Assembly (NCBI RefSeq): GCF_018687815.1
Contig: NZ_CP061306.1
Coordinates: 496,001 to 560,000, forward strand
DNA: 64,000 nt
Source of the DNA: Polynucleobacter sp. JS-JIR-II-b4
GTDB lineage: Bacteria; Pseudomonadota; Gammaproteobacteria; Burkholderiales; Burkholderiaceae
Reading direction: 5' to 3'
Positions 36,886 to 46,402 of the stretch are shown here, in pieces (the stretch's first letter is position 1; every line of letters starts with the position of its first letter). A program made the position numbers and the translations under genes. The notes under the pieces were generated by a model. That model was given only the letters and a program-made list of their open reading frames with translations, searched no databases and was not told where the DNA came from.

Positions 36886-36991
36886 TCTATAGACGCTGAG
36901 ATTGTTAGTAAATAACAATTACATCTTTTACAAGTCCCGCCTTAACCCATAAGATCTCTATCAAACCCATTTTTTGCACTAAGGAATATTG

Positions 36992-37963
36992 ATGACTTAC
37001 TTTGCTGATAACTCACTAACCATTGGTAAGACACCATTGGTGCGTCTTAACCGCGTAACCGACGGTGCAAAGGCGACCGTTCTGGCCAAGATTGAAGGCC
37101 GCAATCCTGCTTATTCGGTTAAGTGCCGTATTGGCGTTGCGATGATTAATGATGCTCAAGAAAAAGGGCTCTTAGGTCCTGGTAAAGAGCTTGTTGAGCC
37201 TACCAGTGGTAATACCGGTATTGCTTTGGCCTTCGTGGCGGCAACTCGTGGTATTCCGCTGACGCTCACCATGCCGGAGACTATGAGTATGGAGCGTCGT
37301 AAGTTACTCACGGCTTTGGGTGCCAAGATTGTGTTGACCGAAGGCCCCAAGGGTATGAATGGCGCAGTTGCTAAAGCGAAAGAGATAGCTGAATCTGACT
37401 CTAAATATGTTTTGCTTCAGCAATTTAGTAATCCATCCAATCCGGCGATTCATGAAAAGACAACTGGCCCAGAAATTTGGGAAGACACCGATGGCAAGAT
37501 TGATGTGTTTGTTGCCGGCGTAGGAACTGGTGGAACAATCTCTGGTGTTGCTCGTTACATTAAGAACGTTAAGAAAAAGAATATTGAAGTGGTTGCGGTT
37601 GAGCCAACTACTAGTCCTGTGATCACACAGAAGTTAAATGGCGAAGAAATTAAACCTGCCCCACATAAGATTCAAGGTATTGGCGCTGGGTTTATTCCGG
37701 ATAACCTCGATTTATCGGTGGTGGATAAGGTGGAGCAAGTCAGCAACGAAGAAGCAATTGAGTTTGCCCGCCGTATTGCCAAGGAAGAGGGTATTTTGGT
37801 GGGCATTTCCTGTGGTGCAGCTGCTGCAGTAGCGGTACGTCTGGCTAAGAAGCCTGAGTACGCTGGAAAAACCATCGTGGTGGTTCTACCTGATACTGCT
37901 GAGCGTTACTTGAGCTCTGCCTTATTCGAGGGAGTGTTCGATGAAAAAGGTTTGCCAGCATAA
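36992..37963 (+). CDS. cysK: Cysteine synthase A (O-acetylserine sulfhydrylase)
   Basis: This 323-residue PLP enzyme makes cysteine from O-acetylserine and sulfide. The PLP lysine is in [34 protein letters not shown] and the phosphate-binding [16 protein letters not shown] are present, and [15 protein letters not shown] marks the CysK branch. The ATG at 36992 is preferred over a TTG three bases earlier because AAGGA lies 6 bases before it. It is the last step of the sulfur pathway begun by the nearby cysDNH. Confidence 0.95.
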   Translation: MTYFADNSLTIGKTPLVRLNRVTDGAKATVLAKIEGRNPAYSVKCRIGVAMINDAQEKGLLGPGKELVEPTSGNTGIALAFVAATRGIPLTLTMPETMSMERRKLLTALGAKIVLTEGPKGMNGAVAKAKEIAESDSKYVLLQQFSNPSNPAIHEKTTGPEIWEDTDGKIDVFVAGVGTGGTISGVARYIKNVKKKNIEVVAVEPTTSPVITQKLNGEEIKPAPHKIQGIGAGFIPDNLDLSVVDKVEQVSNEEAIEFARRIAKEEGILVGISCGAAAAVAVRLAKKPEYAGKTIVVVLPDTAERYLSSALFEGVFDEKGLPA

Positions 37964-38006
37964 GCGCCGTTATAAGCACAGCTACTTTTAAATAGGTTGG
38001 CAATAA

Positions 38007-38030
38007 AAAAGGCACCCTAGGGTGCCTTTT
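38007..38030. terminator. Bidirectional terminator between cysK and lysS
   Basis: AAAAGGCACC (38007-38016) and GGTGCCTTTT (38021-38030) form a perfect 10-bp stem with a CTAG loop. It is flanked by A and T runs and so works for both convergent genes. Confidence 0.92.
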
Positions 38031-38046
38031 GATATTTCGAGAATGC

Positions 38047-39597
38047 TTACTCTTCTTCGCGACGCAAATGCGGAAAGAGAATCACATCACGAATGTTGGG
38101 TGCATCAGTAAGTAGCATTACTAAGCGATCGATACCAATGCCGCAGCCGCCAGTTGGAGGCATGCCGTACTCGAGGGCGCGGATGAAGTCATGGTCAAAG
38201 TACATCGCTTCTTCGTCGCCCGCTTCTTTTTGCTCTACTTGCTTGCGGAAGCGATTTGCTTGGTCTTCCGCATCGTTTAATTCTGAGAAACCATTAGCGA
38301 TTTCGCGACCGGTGATAAAGAGCTCAAAACGCTCAGTAATGCCTGGGCGGGTATCGGACTCTCTAGCGAGTGGGCTGACTTCGATTGGGTAATCAATGAT
38401 GTAAGTTGGCTCCCACAGATGTTCTTCAGCAACCAATTCAAAGAGGGCGAGTTGGAGTGCACCAATGCCGGCATTCTTAAGGGTAGGGGCATCTGGATTT
38501 TCGCCGCCCTTTTTCAATTCAGCGCGAATGAAGTTGATGTCATCCAATTGAGCGGCTTCATAGTTCTTGCCTGACTGACCGCAGTACTTGAGGATTGCCT
38601 CCGTAATAGTCAAACGCTGGAATGGTTTGCTCAGATCGAGTTCGCGACCTTGATGTGTCAATACCGCAGTACCTTGGGCATCAATAGCTGCCGCACGAAT
38701 CAAGCCTTCTGTGAAATCCATTAGCCAACGATAGTCTGTATATGCCGCATAAAACTCCATCATTGTGAATTCTGGATTGTGACGTGGGCTTACACCTTCG
38801 TTGCGGAAGTTGCGATTGATTTCAAAGACACGCTCAAAACCACCAACCACTAAACGCTTGAGATAGAGCTCAGGTGCAATACGCAAGAACATTTGCATAT
38901 CAAGTGCGTTATGGTGAGTGATGAACGGCTTAGCTGCTGCGCCACCAGGAATCGGATGGAGCATCGGTGTTTCCACTTCCATGAAGTCGGCATCCAACAT
39001 ATGGCGACGTAAGGATGCGATTGCGTTACTACGTGCCTTGAAGGTATTGCGACTTTCTGGATTAACAATGAGGTCCACATAACGCTGGCGATACTTAGTC
39101 TCTAAGTCTGATAGACCGTGGAACTTATCTGGTAATGGGCGCAATGACTTACTAAGGAGGCGCAAGTTGCTGCACTCAACAGACAGCTCGCCTTTATTGG
39201 TCTTGAACAGGTTACCTTCAGCAGAGATAAAGTCACCCATATCCCAATGCTTAAAGGCGCCATGCACATCAGCACCGCTAAGTTCGTCATTGATGTAGAA
39301 CTGAATCTGGCCACTACGGTCTTGAATGGTTGCGAAGCTTGCTTTACCCATCACACGCTTAAGTACCATACGTCCAGCTACTTTGACGTGAACTTTCTTG
39401 GCGGCTAATTCTTCTTTAGTAAGACTGTCATAGTGAGCATGTAAATCTGCTGCCAAATGTGTTGGCACAAAATCATTTGGGAATGCGACTCCGCCAGCAC
39501 GAAGCTTGGCAAGTTTTTCACGGCGCTCTGCAATGATGTGATTCTCATCAACTACTTCAGTAGCTGGGGCTGTGTCTAAATTGGTTTTATCGTTCAT
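38047..39597 (-). CDS. lysS: Lysyl-tRNA synthetase (class II)
   Basis: This 516-residue class II synthetase has the anticodon-binding OB-fold in residues about 70-165 ([23 protein letters not shown]). Motif 2 is [20 protein letters not shown] and motif 3 is [15 protein letters not shown] near the C terminus. It is 31 bases downstream of prfB in the same direction, in the order rpfE-recJ-prfB-lysS. Length is as expected (about 505). Confidence 0.98.
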   Translation of the reverse strand: MNDKTNLDTAPATEVVDENHIIAERREKLAKLRAGGVAFPNDFVPTHLAADLHAHYDSLTKEELAAKKVHVKVAGRMVLKRVMGKASFATIQDRSGQIQFYINDELSGADVHGAFKHWDMGDFISAEGNLFKTNKGELSVECSNLRLLSKSLRPLPDKFHGLSDLETKYRQRYVDLIVNPESRNTFKARSNAIASLRRHMLDADFMEVETPMLHPIPGGAAAKPFITHHNALDMQMFLRIAPELYLKRLVVGGFERVFEINRNFRNEGVSPRHNPEFTMMEFYAAYTDYRWLMDFTEGLIRAAAIDAQGTAVLTHQGRELDLSKPFQRLTITEAILKYCGQSGKNYEAAQLDDINFIRAELKKGGENPDAPTLKNAGIGALQLALFELVAEEHLWEPTYIIDYPIEVSPLARESDTRPGITERFELFITGREIANGFSELNDAEDQANRFRKQVEQKEAGDEEAMYFDHDFIRALEYGMPPTGGCGIGIDRLVMLLTDAPNIRDVILFPHLRREEE

Positions 39598-39628
39598 ATC
39601 TATAGTGACGCGGTAATGGGTGTTAGTT

Positions 39629-40733
39629 TTATACGCCTTGTTTCAGGCTAGCTTCAATAAAGGCATCGAGATCGCCATCCAATACTTTTTGGGTATTCGA
39701 AATCTCAACGTTAGTTCGTAAATCTTTAATACGGCTTTGATCCAATACATAGGAGCGGATTTGATGACCCCAGCCCACATCAGTCTTGCTGGCTTCTAGT
39801 TTGTCCTGCTCAGCGCGACGCTTTTGTATCTCGTGTTCGTAGAGACGTGACTTAAGCATGCTCATTGCTTCAGCGCGGTTACGGTGTTGACTGCGGTCAT
39901 TCTGACACTGCACCACAATCCCAGTGGGGATGTGGGTTAAACGAACTGCAGAGTCGGTTTTATTAATGTGCTGACCACCCGCACCAGAGGCGCGGTAGGT
40001 GTCGGTGCGAATATCGGCTGGATTAACGTCGATCTCAATTGAGTCATCAATCTCTGGGTAGACGTAGATAGAGGCAAATGAAGTATGGCGTCCATTTGAA
40101 GAGTCAAAAGGTGATTTACGTACTAAGCGGTGCACACCAGTTTCTGAGCGGAGGTGGCCGTAAGCATATTCACCATCCACTTTAATGGTTGCACTCTTAA
40201 TGCCAGCAACGTCACCATCAGATTCTTCAAGAATTTCAGTTTTATAGCCTTTGCGTTCGCAATACTTGAGGTATTGACGATAGAGCATGCTGGCCCAGTC
40301 GCAGGCTTCAGTACCGCCAGCGCCTGCTTGAATATCAATAAAGCAATTGCACGAGTCCATCTCATTGTGGAACATGCGGCGGAACTCGAGGTCGCCAACA
40401 ATCTTGCTGTAGTTCTCAACATCCTGCTCGATAGCAGCGATTGTTTCAAAATCGCTTTCTTCTTTAGCCATGTCAAACAGCTCAAGAGCGCTAGTAATGT
40501 TGGTATTGAGATCAGTAAGAGTGGCAACTACGCCATCGAGCAATTTCTTTTCTTTGCCGAGTGCTTGTGCTTTCTTTTGATCATCCCAAATCGTGGGATC
40601 TTCCAGAATTGAATTAACTTCAGTAAGGCGACGTGACTTTACTTCGAAGTCAAAGATACCCCCGAAGAGCTTGCTCACGAGTGAGCAGGTCGGACAAGGT
40701 ATTTGAAATAGTGTTTAGTTGTTCAGCTTCCAT
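39629..40733 (-). CDS. prfB: Peptide chain release factor 2, with programmed +1 frameshift
   Basis: RF2 ends translation at UGA and UAA. The gene starts at the ATG at 40731-40733 and encodes [20 protein letters not shown] and then QALRGYL (27 codons). It meets an in-frame TGA at 40650-40652 and continues in the +1 frame from GAC (40649-40651) to the stop at 39629, giving about 367 residues. The main part holds SPF (codon-reading tripeptide) in [11 protein letters not shown] and the GGQ motif in [15 protein letters not shown] simple ORF call finds only the second part from an artificial GTG at 40678. The start MEAE agrees with what I recall of RF2 from related Burkholderiaceae. Confidence 0.96.
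40649..40664 (-). promoter_or_regulatory. RF2 autoregulatory frameshift site
   Basis: On the minus strand CGGGGGTATCTTTGAC contains the internal SD-like GGGGG, the slippery CTT codon and the TGA followed by C. This is the canonical RF2 frameshift element: low RF2 lets the ribosome shift +1 and make more RF2. Confidence 0.95.
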
Positions 40734-40778
40734 CCCCTAATTATAAGGGGGTTATTGTCCCGAACCCTTAGGCGATGC

Positions 40779-42539
40779 TCAGTTGCCAGGACCCTCATCA
40801 TGGGCTTCAATCATCAGCTGCACGCGGGCTTGACCTTGGTAGCGGTCAGTCACGAGGCGGTAGGCCAGCCTGGCTTTGGCGGGCAGGCTTTGTGTGCGGT
40901 TAAACCAAACAGCGGTGATTGGTTTATTGCTCGCTTTGAGCTCAGAATCGCCGATCGGGCGGACCATGAGACGCAAATGCTTTTCTTTCATGAGGCTTTG
41001 CTGGGCAATCTCAAATTCCCCATAGAAAACCGGCTGAGGGAAGCCTTGGCCCCAGATTTCTTCGGCTAGTAAGTCACCAATTTCAGGGGTGAATTCAGAA
41101 AGCTCCAATGCGCCGTCATGTGCATGGCGACGTTCAAGTAATTCATCTGTGAGTAGACTGCTCGCTACTTCCTGAAAGCAGGTATCAAACTTTTCAAAAT
41201 CACTTTTACGTATGGTTAAGCCTGCAGCCATTGCATGACCGCCAAATTTGAGAATGAGCCCAGGCTCACGTTTAGAAACAAGATCTAAAGCATCTCTCAA
41301 ATGAAAGCCAGTGAGTGAACGACCGGAGCCCCGTAATTCTTCGCCCGTGCTGCCATCGGCAGGCGCAAACACAATCGCTGGACGATTGAAGCGTTCCTTT
41401 AAGCGTGAAGCAACAATACCAACGACTCCTTGATGCCACTCTGGATTCCATAAGCAAATACTGGTGCGCTCTGCCATAGTGCCCGCTAATTGATCTTCAG
41501 CAAGATGAGAGAGGGCGGTTTCCTGCATGCCTGTTTCAATTACACGGCGTTCGCGATTAATGCGGTCGAGTTCGTGAGCTAAATTTAAGGCTTCATCAGC
41601 GTTATCAGTAAGAAGTAAGCGAATACCTAAGGTCATATCCGCTAGACGCCCAGCAGCATTGAGTCTGGGGCCAATCGCAAAACCTAAATCAAATGTATTA
41701 GCCTTGCGTGGATCTCGGGTTGCCGCCTGAAACAGCGCTTGAATACCGGGCTGTGAGATACCTGCGCGAATGCGTTTTAAACCATTGGAAACTAATACGC
41801 GATTATTGCGATCAAGTTGAGCAACGTCCGCAACTGTTCCTAAAGCAACGAGGTCGAGAAGATTTTCTACCTTAGGCTGAGTCTCATTAGTAAATTTTCC
41901 GCGCTTACGAAGTTCTGCACGCAATGCAACGAGCATATAAAACATCACGCCAACACCAGCAAGTGCTTTACTAGGAAAGCTGCAGCCTGGTTGATTGGGA
42001 TTAACGATTGCTAAAGCCTTGGGTAAGCTATCTCCGGGCAGGTGATGGTCGGTCACAATGACTTCCATTCCTAACTCACGGGCGCGATCAACACCAGCTT
42101 CACTGGCAATCCCGTTATCTACGGTAATGAGGTATTTCGGTTTTGGGTTTTGTTGTGCAGCTAGCTCCACTACCTCTGGCGTCAGACCATAGCCCATCGT
42201 GAAGCGGTTTGGAACTAGAAACTGAATTGGGGTCTCAGGCCCGCCCAGCATGCGTAAGCCCCGTACGCCAACGGCGCAGGCAGTCGCACCATCGCAGTCG
42301 TAGTCCGCAACGATGAGCATTGGCTCTTTTTTCTCCAGAATATCTGCAAGCAGTGTTGCCGTGCTGATGCAATTTTTGAGCTCAACAGGTGAAAGTAGTT
42401 GCTTTAAATCGAGCGAGAGTTCTTCAGGAGATTGCAGACCCCTTGCGGCATAGAGTCGAGCTAGTAATGGATGTAATCCACTCTGTGCTAACCAAGTGGC
42501 AGTGCGTTCTGAGAAAGGGCGTTGAGAAAATAGACTCAT
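40779..42539 (-). CDS. recJ: Single-stranded-DNA-specific exonuclease RecJ
   Basis: This 5'-3' exonuclease of the DHH family acts in recombination and mismatch repair. The metal motifs are VADYDCDGATACAVG and VTDHHLPGD, followed by GPRLNAAGRLAD and KFGGHAMAAGLTI (DHHA1 domain). The ATG at 42537-42539 gives 586 residues. Two GTGs six codons upstream (42552-42557) are possible but follow the rpfE stop directly. GAG lies about 7 bases before the ATG. Confidence 0.95.
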   Translation of the reverse strand: MSLFSQRPFSERTATWLAQSGLHPLLARLYAARGLQSPEELSLDLKQLLSPVELKNCISTATLLADILEKKEPMLIVADYDCDGATACAVGVRGLRMLGGPETPIQFLVPNRFTMGYGLTPEVVELAAQQNPKPKYLITVDNGIASEAGVDRARELGMEVIVTDHHLPGDSLPKALAIVNPNQPGCSFPSKALAGVGVMFYMLVALRAELRKRGKFTNETQPKVENLLDLVALGTVADVAQLDRNNRVLVSNGLKRIRAGISQPGIQALFQAATRDPRKANTFDLGFAIGPRLNAAGRLADMTLGIRLLLTDNADEALNLAHELDRINRERRVIETGMQETALSHLAEDQLAGTMAERTSICLWNPEWHQGVVGIVASRLKERFNRPAIVFAPADGSTGEELRGSGRSLTGFHLRDALDLVSKREPGLILKFGGHAMAAGLTIRKSDFEKFDTCFQEVASSLLTDELLERRHAHDGALELSEFTPEIGDLLAEEIWGQGFPQPVFYGEFEIAQQSLMKEKHLRLMVRPIGDSELKASNKPITAVWFNRTQSLPAKARLAYRLVTDRYQGQARVQLMIEAHDEGPGN

Positions 42540-42557
42540 ATAAAGCTCATGCACCAC

Positions 42558-43538
42558 TCATAGCTGAGTAATTTCTTTCCAAGTTAGTAGCTCTGCTTTT
42601 TTCCAGAAGGCCCAAGATTTTTTGGAAAGGTTTTTAGCGGTAAATGTTCGCTCACGCACTTTACCTTTTGGAAAGTCGATGATGACTACTTCATCTAGCT
42701 GTTTATCAAGCAGGGCTGCGCTTAATTGTGGCCAAGCCAGTTGAGGCTGCTCCAGCCACGCAAAGGCGCCGACTAAGTTTTTCTCATCTAAAGTGATTTC
42801 ATGGGGAAGGCTTAATAGCTTTGCCAGGCCAGCTAGCATAGGATGCGGGCCAAAGAGGCGCTGCGATTGCTTTAATGGTGTTGGCACTTGCACATCATTG
42901 AGTTTGCCAATGCCGCTAATCCAAAGTGAGTTAATGCTGGGCATTCCACGCTCTGCTCGTTCTTCATTAACCGAACCAATATGCCAAAGCATTTGGATTT
43001 CATTTTGAAGTTTTCGCCATCGTTTGGCGATACCTTCTTCTTTGGAATCGCGTGGCATCCACCAGTCAATATTACGACCATGGGCTTGATCAACGCTGTA
43101 ACTTTCTAAGCTCGCAAAAGGTCCTGCAGGAATAAACCAATAGTGTTGATTCTGAAATAAAACAACACTCTGAAAATCTTCTTCGATAAAAGGAAGGGCT
43201 GCGTTAAGAAGTTCGGATGACTCTTTTTCCGTCAGATCAATCTGACTTTGTCCCATCAAAATGAGGTGATCACGTGTGGCATGCAGATGAACTGGCTGTA
43301 GGCAGGCAATTATTTCATTTGGGTTGACTGCTAGATTGGATTGCCCCAGAAGTAAAACGGGGGCAAGCGGCACCTTTTCTCCCAGCAGAAAACGTTCATG
43401 AGGAAGTCCTTGCTGAGGGCTATCTCTGGTTTCAAGCTCATCTAAGGCATCTTCCCCAGATAGCATCAGGGTAAAGCGGCGCGGCAAAGCTCTAGAAGGG
43501 GTGGAATTGACAGTCATTCCCCTGATTTTAGGTGGCAT
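42558..43538 (-). CDS. rpfE: RpfE-like conserved protein next to recJ
   Basis: This is a 326-residue protein of the family found next to recJ in Xanthomonas and many Betaproteobacteria, sometimes called regulatory protein RpfE or phosphoglycerate-mutase-like. Visible blocks are HLHATRDHLIL, FWFIPAGPFASLES, GRNIDWWMPRD, EIQMLWHIGSVNEERAERGMPSINSLWISG and the C-terminal KSWAFWKKAELLTWKE. No catalytic motif is evident, and function is unknown. It is upstream of recJ in a co-directional group and divergent from lolC. A second ATG at 43517 is possible. Confidence 0.75.
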   Translation of the reverse strand: MPPKIRGMTVNSTPSRALPRRFTLMLSGEDALDELETRDSPQQGLPHERFLLGEKVPLAPVLLLGQSNLAVNPNEIIACLQPVHLHATRDHLILMGQSQIDLTEKESSELLNAALPFIEEDFQSVVLFQNQHYWFIPAGPFASLESYSVDQAHGRNIDWWMPRDSKEEGIAKRWRKLQNEIQMLWHIGSVNEERAERGMPSINSLWISGIGKLNDVQVPTPLKQSQRLFGPHPMLAGLAKLLSLPHEITLDEKNLVGAFAWLEQPQLAWPQLSAALLDKQLDEVVIIDFPKGKVRERTFTAKNLSKKSWAFWKKAELLTWKEITQL

Positions 43539-43584
43539 TTGGGTAATCCGCCCGCATGCCTGTGTGATTCACTAAACTGTGAGT

Positions 43585-44847
43585 ATGTTGAGACTTCCTA
43601 TTGAGCTAGAAATTGGCCTGCGCTACACCCGATCTAAGCGTCGCAAGACGGTAGGTAAGCGCGATGGCTTCCTTTCCTTTATTTCTGGTATTTCCACTGC
43701 GGGCATCGCTTTAGGCGTTGCCTCGCTAATTGTGGTGCTTTCTGTCATGAATGGCTTTCAGAAGGAGGTACGTGATCGCATGTTGTCCGTCCTTTCTCAT
43801 GTGGAAATCATTTCTCCAGATGGGTTGGTAAATTGGGAGCCGCTGGCACTGAAAGTGGCGCAGCAACCACACGTCGTTGGTGTAGCACCAATGGTGAGTT
43901 CACAAGGTTTGTTAAGTCGCGACAACATGATGCGTGGCGTATCTATTCGGGGCATCTTACCAAGTGAGGAAGGCAGGGTTTCCGATCTGCCTAAACAATT
44001 TGTTGCGGGAAGTATTGAAGACTTAAAGCCTGGAAGCTTTGGTGTTGCCCTAGGAGCACAACTTGCTGCGATTGTTGGCGCACACGTTGGCGATCGCATT
44101 AACTTGATTGTTCCTGAAAGTGACTTAACGCCAGCGGGTGCAATGCCGCGTATGCGTACGCTTCAGGTAGTGGGCATTGTCGATAGCGGTCATTATGAAT
44201 ACGACAGTTCTTTAGCCATCATGCATTGGAAAGATGCTGCAGCCTTACTGCGCTTGCGTGACCCGTCTGGCCTACGTGTCAAGGTGGATGATATGCAGCG
44301 GGCCCCTGAGGTTGCTAATGAGTTAGCGGCAATTGTTCCTCAGGCACTTTGGGTGACTGATTGGTCAAGATCAAATCGCAATTGGTTTGCCGCTGTTCAG
44401 ACCGAAAAGAAAATGATGTTCATCATTTTGACTTTGATTATTGCGGTGGCTGCTTTTAACTTGGTCTCTACCTTGGTGATGACAGTCAATGAGAAACAGG
44501 CTGACATAGCGATTCTGAGAACGATGGGTGCGAGCCCTGGACTCATTCAGAGAATATTTTTAATTCAGGGGCTGGCAATTGGTTTATTAGGCTCTTTAGC
44601 TGGAGTGCTGCTGGGTTTATTGATTGCACTCAACATTGATGTGATTGTTCCAGTGATTGAAGCGATCTTCCGTGTGCAGTTTTTGCCACGTGAGGTGTAT
44701 TTCATTAGTGAGTTGCCATCCGACGTGAGGGCAAATGACGTGCTGACAGTGGGTTTAATGGCTTTTGGCCTCTCAGTATTAGCTACGCTGTATCCAAGTC
44801 GTCGTGCCGCCAAGGTGCAACCAGCGGAGGCCTTGCGCTATGAGTAA
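43585..44847 (+). CDS. lolC: Lipoprotein-releasing ABC transporter permease LolC/LolE family
   Basis: This 420-residue inner-membrane permease has four membrane segments (near residues 28-50, 275-300, 320-345 and 385-405) and a large periplasmic domain between the first two. [40 protein letters not shown] is the typical start. It extracts lipoproteins for the outer membrane with LolD. Only one permease gene is present, as in other betaproteobacteria that use a single LolC/E-type (LolF-like) subunit. The ATG at 43585 is preferred over a GTG two codons earlier. Confidence 0.93.
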   Translation: MLRLPIELEIGLRYTRSKRRKTVGKRDGFLSFISGISTAGIALGVASLIVVLSVMNGFQKEVRDRMLSVLSHVEIISPDGLVNWEPLALKVAQQPHVVGVAPMVSSQGLLSRDNMMRGVSIRGILPSEEGRVSDLPKQFVAGSIEDLKPGSFGVALGAQLAAIVGAHVGDRINLIVPESDLTPAGAMPRMRTLQVVGIVDSGHYEYDSSLAIMHWKDAAALLRLRDPSGLRVKVDDMQRAPEVANELAAIVPQALWVTDWSRSNRNWFAAVQTEKKMMFIILTLIIAVAAFNLVSTLVMTVNEKQADIAILRTMGASPGLIQRIFLIQGLAIGLLGSLAGVLLGLLIALNIDVIVPVIEAIFRVQFLPREVYFISELPSDVRANDVLTVGLMAFGLSVLATLYPSRRAAKVQPAEALRYE

Positions 44848-45550
44848 CTTAGATACGAATAATTTAGATAAGTTAGTGCTTAAGGCCAGAGGCCTTGCTA
44901 AGACTTATGGTCAAGGACCTACTGCGGTTGAGGTTCTGAAAGCGATTGATTTGGATGTAGCTCCCTCAGAAAAGGTGGCTATTGTTGGGTCATCTGGATC
45001 CGGCAAGAGCACCTTACTTCATTTATTAGGCGGCCTAGATAGTCCAAGCGCTGGTTCAGTCATCTTGGCTGGCTCTAATTTGAGTGACTTGCCAGTCAAA
45101 AAATTGGATCAACTACGCAACCATATTCTTGGCTTTATTTATCAGTTTCATCACCTCTTGGATGAATTTAGTGCTGCAGAAAATGTAGCATTGCCTTTAC
45201 GTATCCGTGGCCTTAGTAATGATGAGTCTATGGAGCGTGCTAGCAATATGCTTAAAGCAGTAGGCTTGGCTGCACGCGAGTTGCATACTCCTGGCGAGCT
45301 CTCCGGCGGAGAGCGTCAGCGTGTTGCGGTAGCCCGCGCCTTAGTTGGTAATCCAGCTTGCGTTCTAGCGGATGAGCCAACGGGTAACCTCGATACTGAA
45401 ACTGCCGATGGTGTATTTGATTTGATGCTTGATATCGCTCGTGATCAAGGTACCGCCTTTGTGATCGTGACGCATGATCCAATTCGCGCTAAACGTTGTG
45501 ATCGTATTTTGCATTTAGAGCGTGGAGTATTAAAGACATTTTCAGCATGA
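44840..45550 (+). CDS. lolD: Lipoprotein-releasing ABC transporter ATPase LolD
   Basis: This 236-residue ATPase has Walker [17 protein letters not shown], the LolD-type Q-loop [21 protein letters not shown], signature [16 protein letters not shown] and Walker [12 protein letters not shown]. The ATG at 44840 overlaps lolC by 8 bases. A longer open frame reaches 44804, but it encodes an unlikely, Pro/Arg-rich leader. The downstream TatD gene overlaps by 4 bases. Confidence 0.96.
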   Translation: MSNLDTNNLDKLVLKARGLAKTYGQGPTAVEVLKAIDLDVAPSEKVAIVGSSGSGKSTLLHLLGGLDSPSAGSVILAGSNLSDLPVKKLDQLRNHILGFIYQFHHLLDEFSAAENVALPLRIRGLSNDESMERASNMLKAVGLAARELHTPGELSGGERQRVAVARALVGNPACVLADEPTGNLDTETADGVFDLMLDIARDQGTAFVIVTHDPIRAKRCDRILHLERGVLKTFSA

Positions 45551-46398
45551 GTGGACATCCCATGTGGATCGATACCCATTGCCATCTAGATGCTCCTGAG
45601 TTTGAAGGCTCGCTGGATGCAGTTATCCAAAGAGCTTCAGATAAGTACGTCAAGGCTATTCTGTTGCCGGCTGTAAAAGCGGCAGACTGCGCTTCCGTCA
45701 AAGCACTATCTCATCAATACAGTCAGCAAATTCCTGGCCTGGTCTACACCCTCGGAATACATCCGCTATATACCAATCAAGCGCAAGAAGGTGACATCCA
45801 AATCCTGGAGAATCATATTGTTGATTCACTTTCTGACTCTCGCTTTGTTGGTGTTGGTGAAATTGGCCTAGATTATTTTGTAGAAGACTTAGATCCCCAT
45901 CGGCAAGAATACTTTTTCAATGCGCAATTAGATTTGGCCCAGAAATACCAGCTACCCGTAATCTTGCATGTTCGTAGATCGCAAGATGCCATTCTGAAAG
46001 CGTTGCGTCGTCGTAATATCCCCAGTGGAATAGCGCATGCTTTTAATGGCAGCTTTCAGCAGGCAGAGCAATTTATCGAGCTTGGTTTTAAGTTAGGCTT
46101 TGGTGGTGCAGCGACTTATGAGCGTGCGCTGCAAATCCGTAGGCTACTTAAAGAGTTGCCGCTCGATAGCATCGTTACCGAAACAGATTCGCCGGATATC
46201 CCGCCAGCATGGCTCAGGGGAGAAGGCATTGTATTTAATGAGCCTGCTTTTCTACCTCGGGTTGTCAAGGAGCTTGCCTTAGTTCGAGGCATTAGTGATG
46301 CTGAGTTTGCTTCAGCCGTATGGCGTAACGCCATGCAAGTATTGCCGCGTTGGTCTGCATTATGCGCAGACATTCCTAGCCACAACCTAGCCCCTTAA
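45547..46398 (+). CDS. TatD-family metal-dependent hydrolase
   Basis: This 283-residue TIM-barrel DNase-like enzyme has metal ligands in [35 protein letters not shown] and [10 protein letters not shown]. TatD-type enzymes act as 3'-5' DNA exonucleases and Ycf/YjjV-like deoxyribonucleases. This gene overlaps lolD by 4 bases and is followed after 4 bases by comEC. Which TatD paralogue (YcfH, YjjV) it corresponds to is uncertain. Confidence 0.9.
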   Translation: MSGHPMWIDTHCHLDAPEFEGSLDAVIQRASDKYVKAILLPAVKAADCASVKALSHQYSQQIPGLVYTLGIHPLYTNQAQEGDIQILENHIVDSLSDSRFVGVGEIGLDYFVEDLDPHRQEYFFNAQLDLAQKYQLPVILHVRRSQDAILKALRRRNIPSGIAHAFNGSFQQAEQFIELGFKLGFGGAATYERALQIRRLLKELPLDSIVTETDSPDIPPAWLRGEGIVFNEPAFLPRVVKELALVRGISDAEFASAVWRNAMQVLPRWSALCADIPSHNLAP

Positions 46399-46402
46399 TT
46401 AA

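Noticed and set aside
44804..44839. Longer LolD start
   Set aside because: The extra residues lie within the conserved end of lolC and are Pro/Arg/Cys-rich without family support; the ATG at 44840 fits the usual LolD start.
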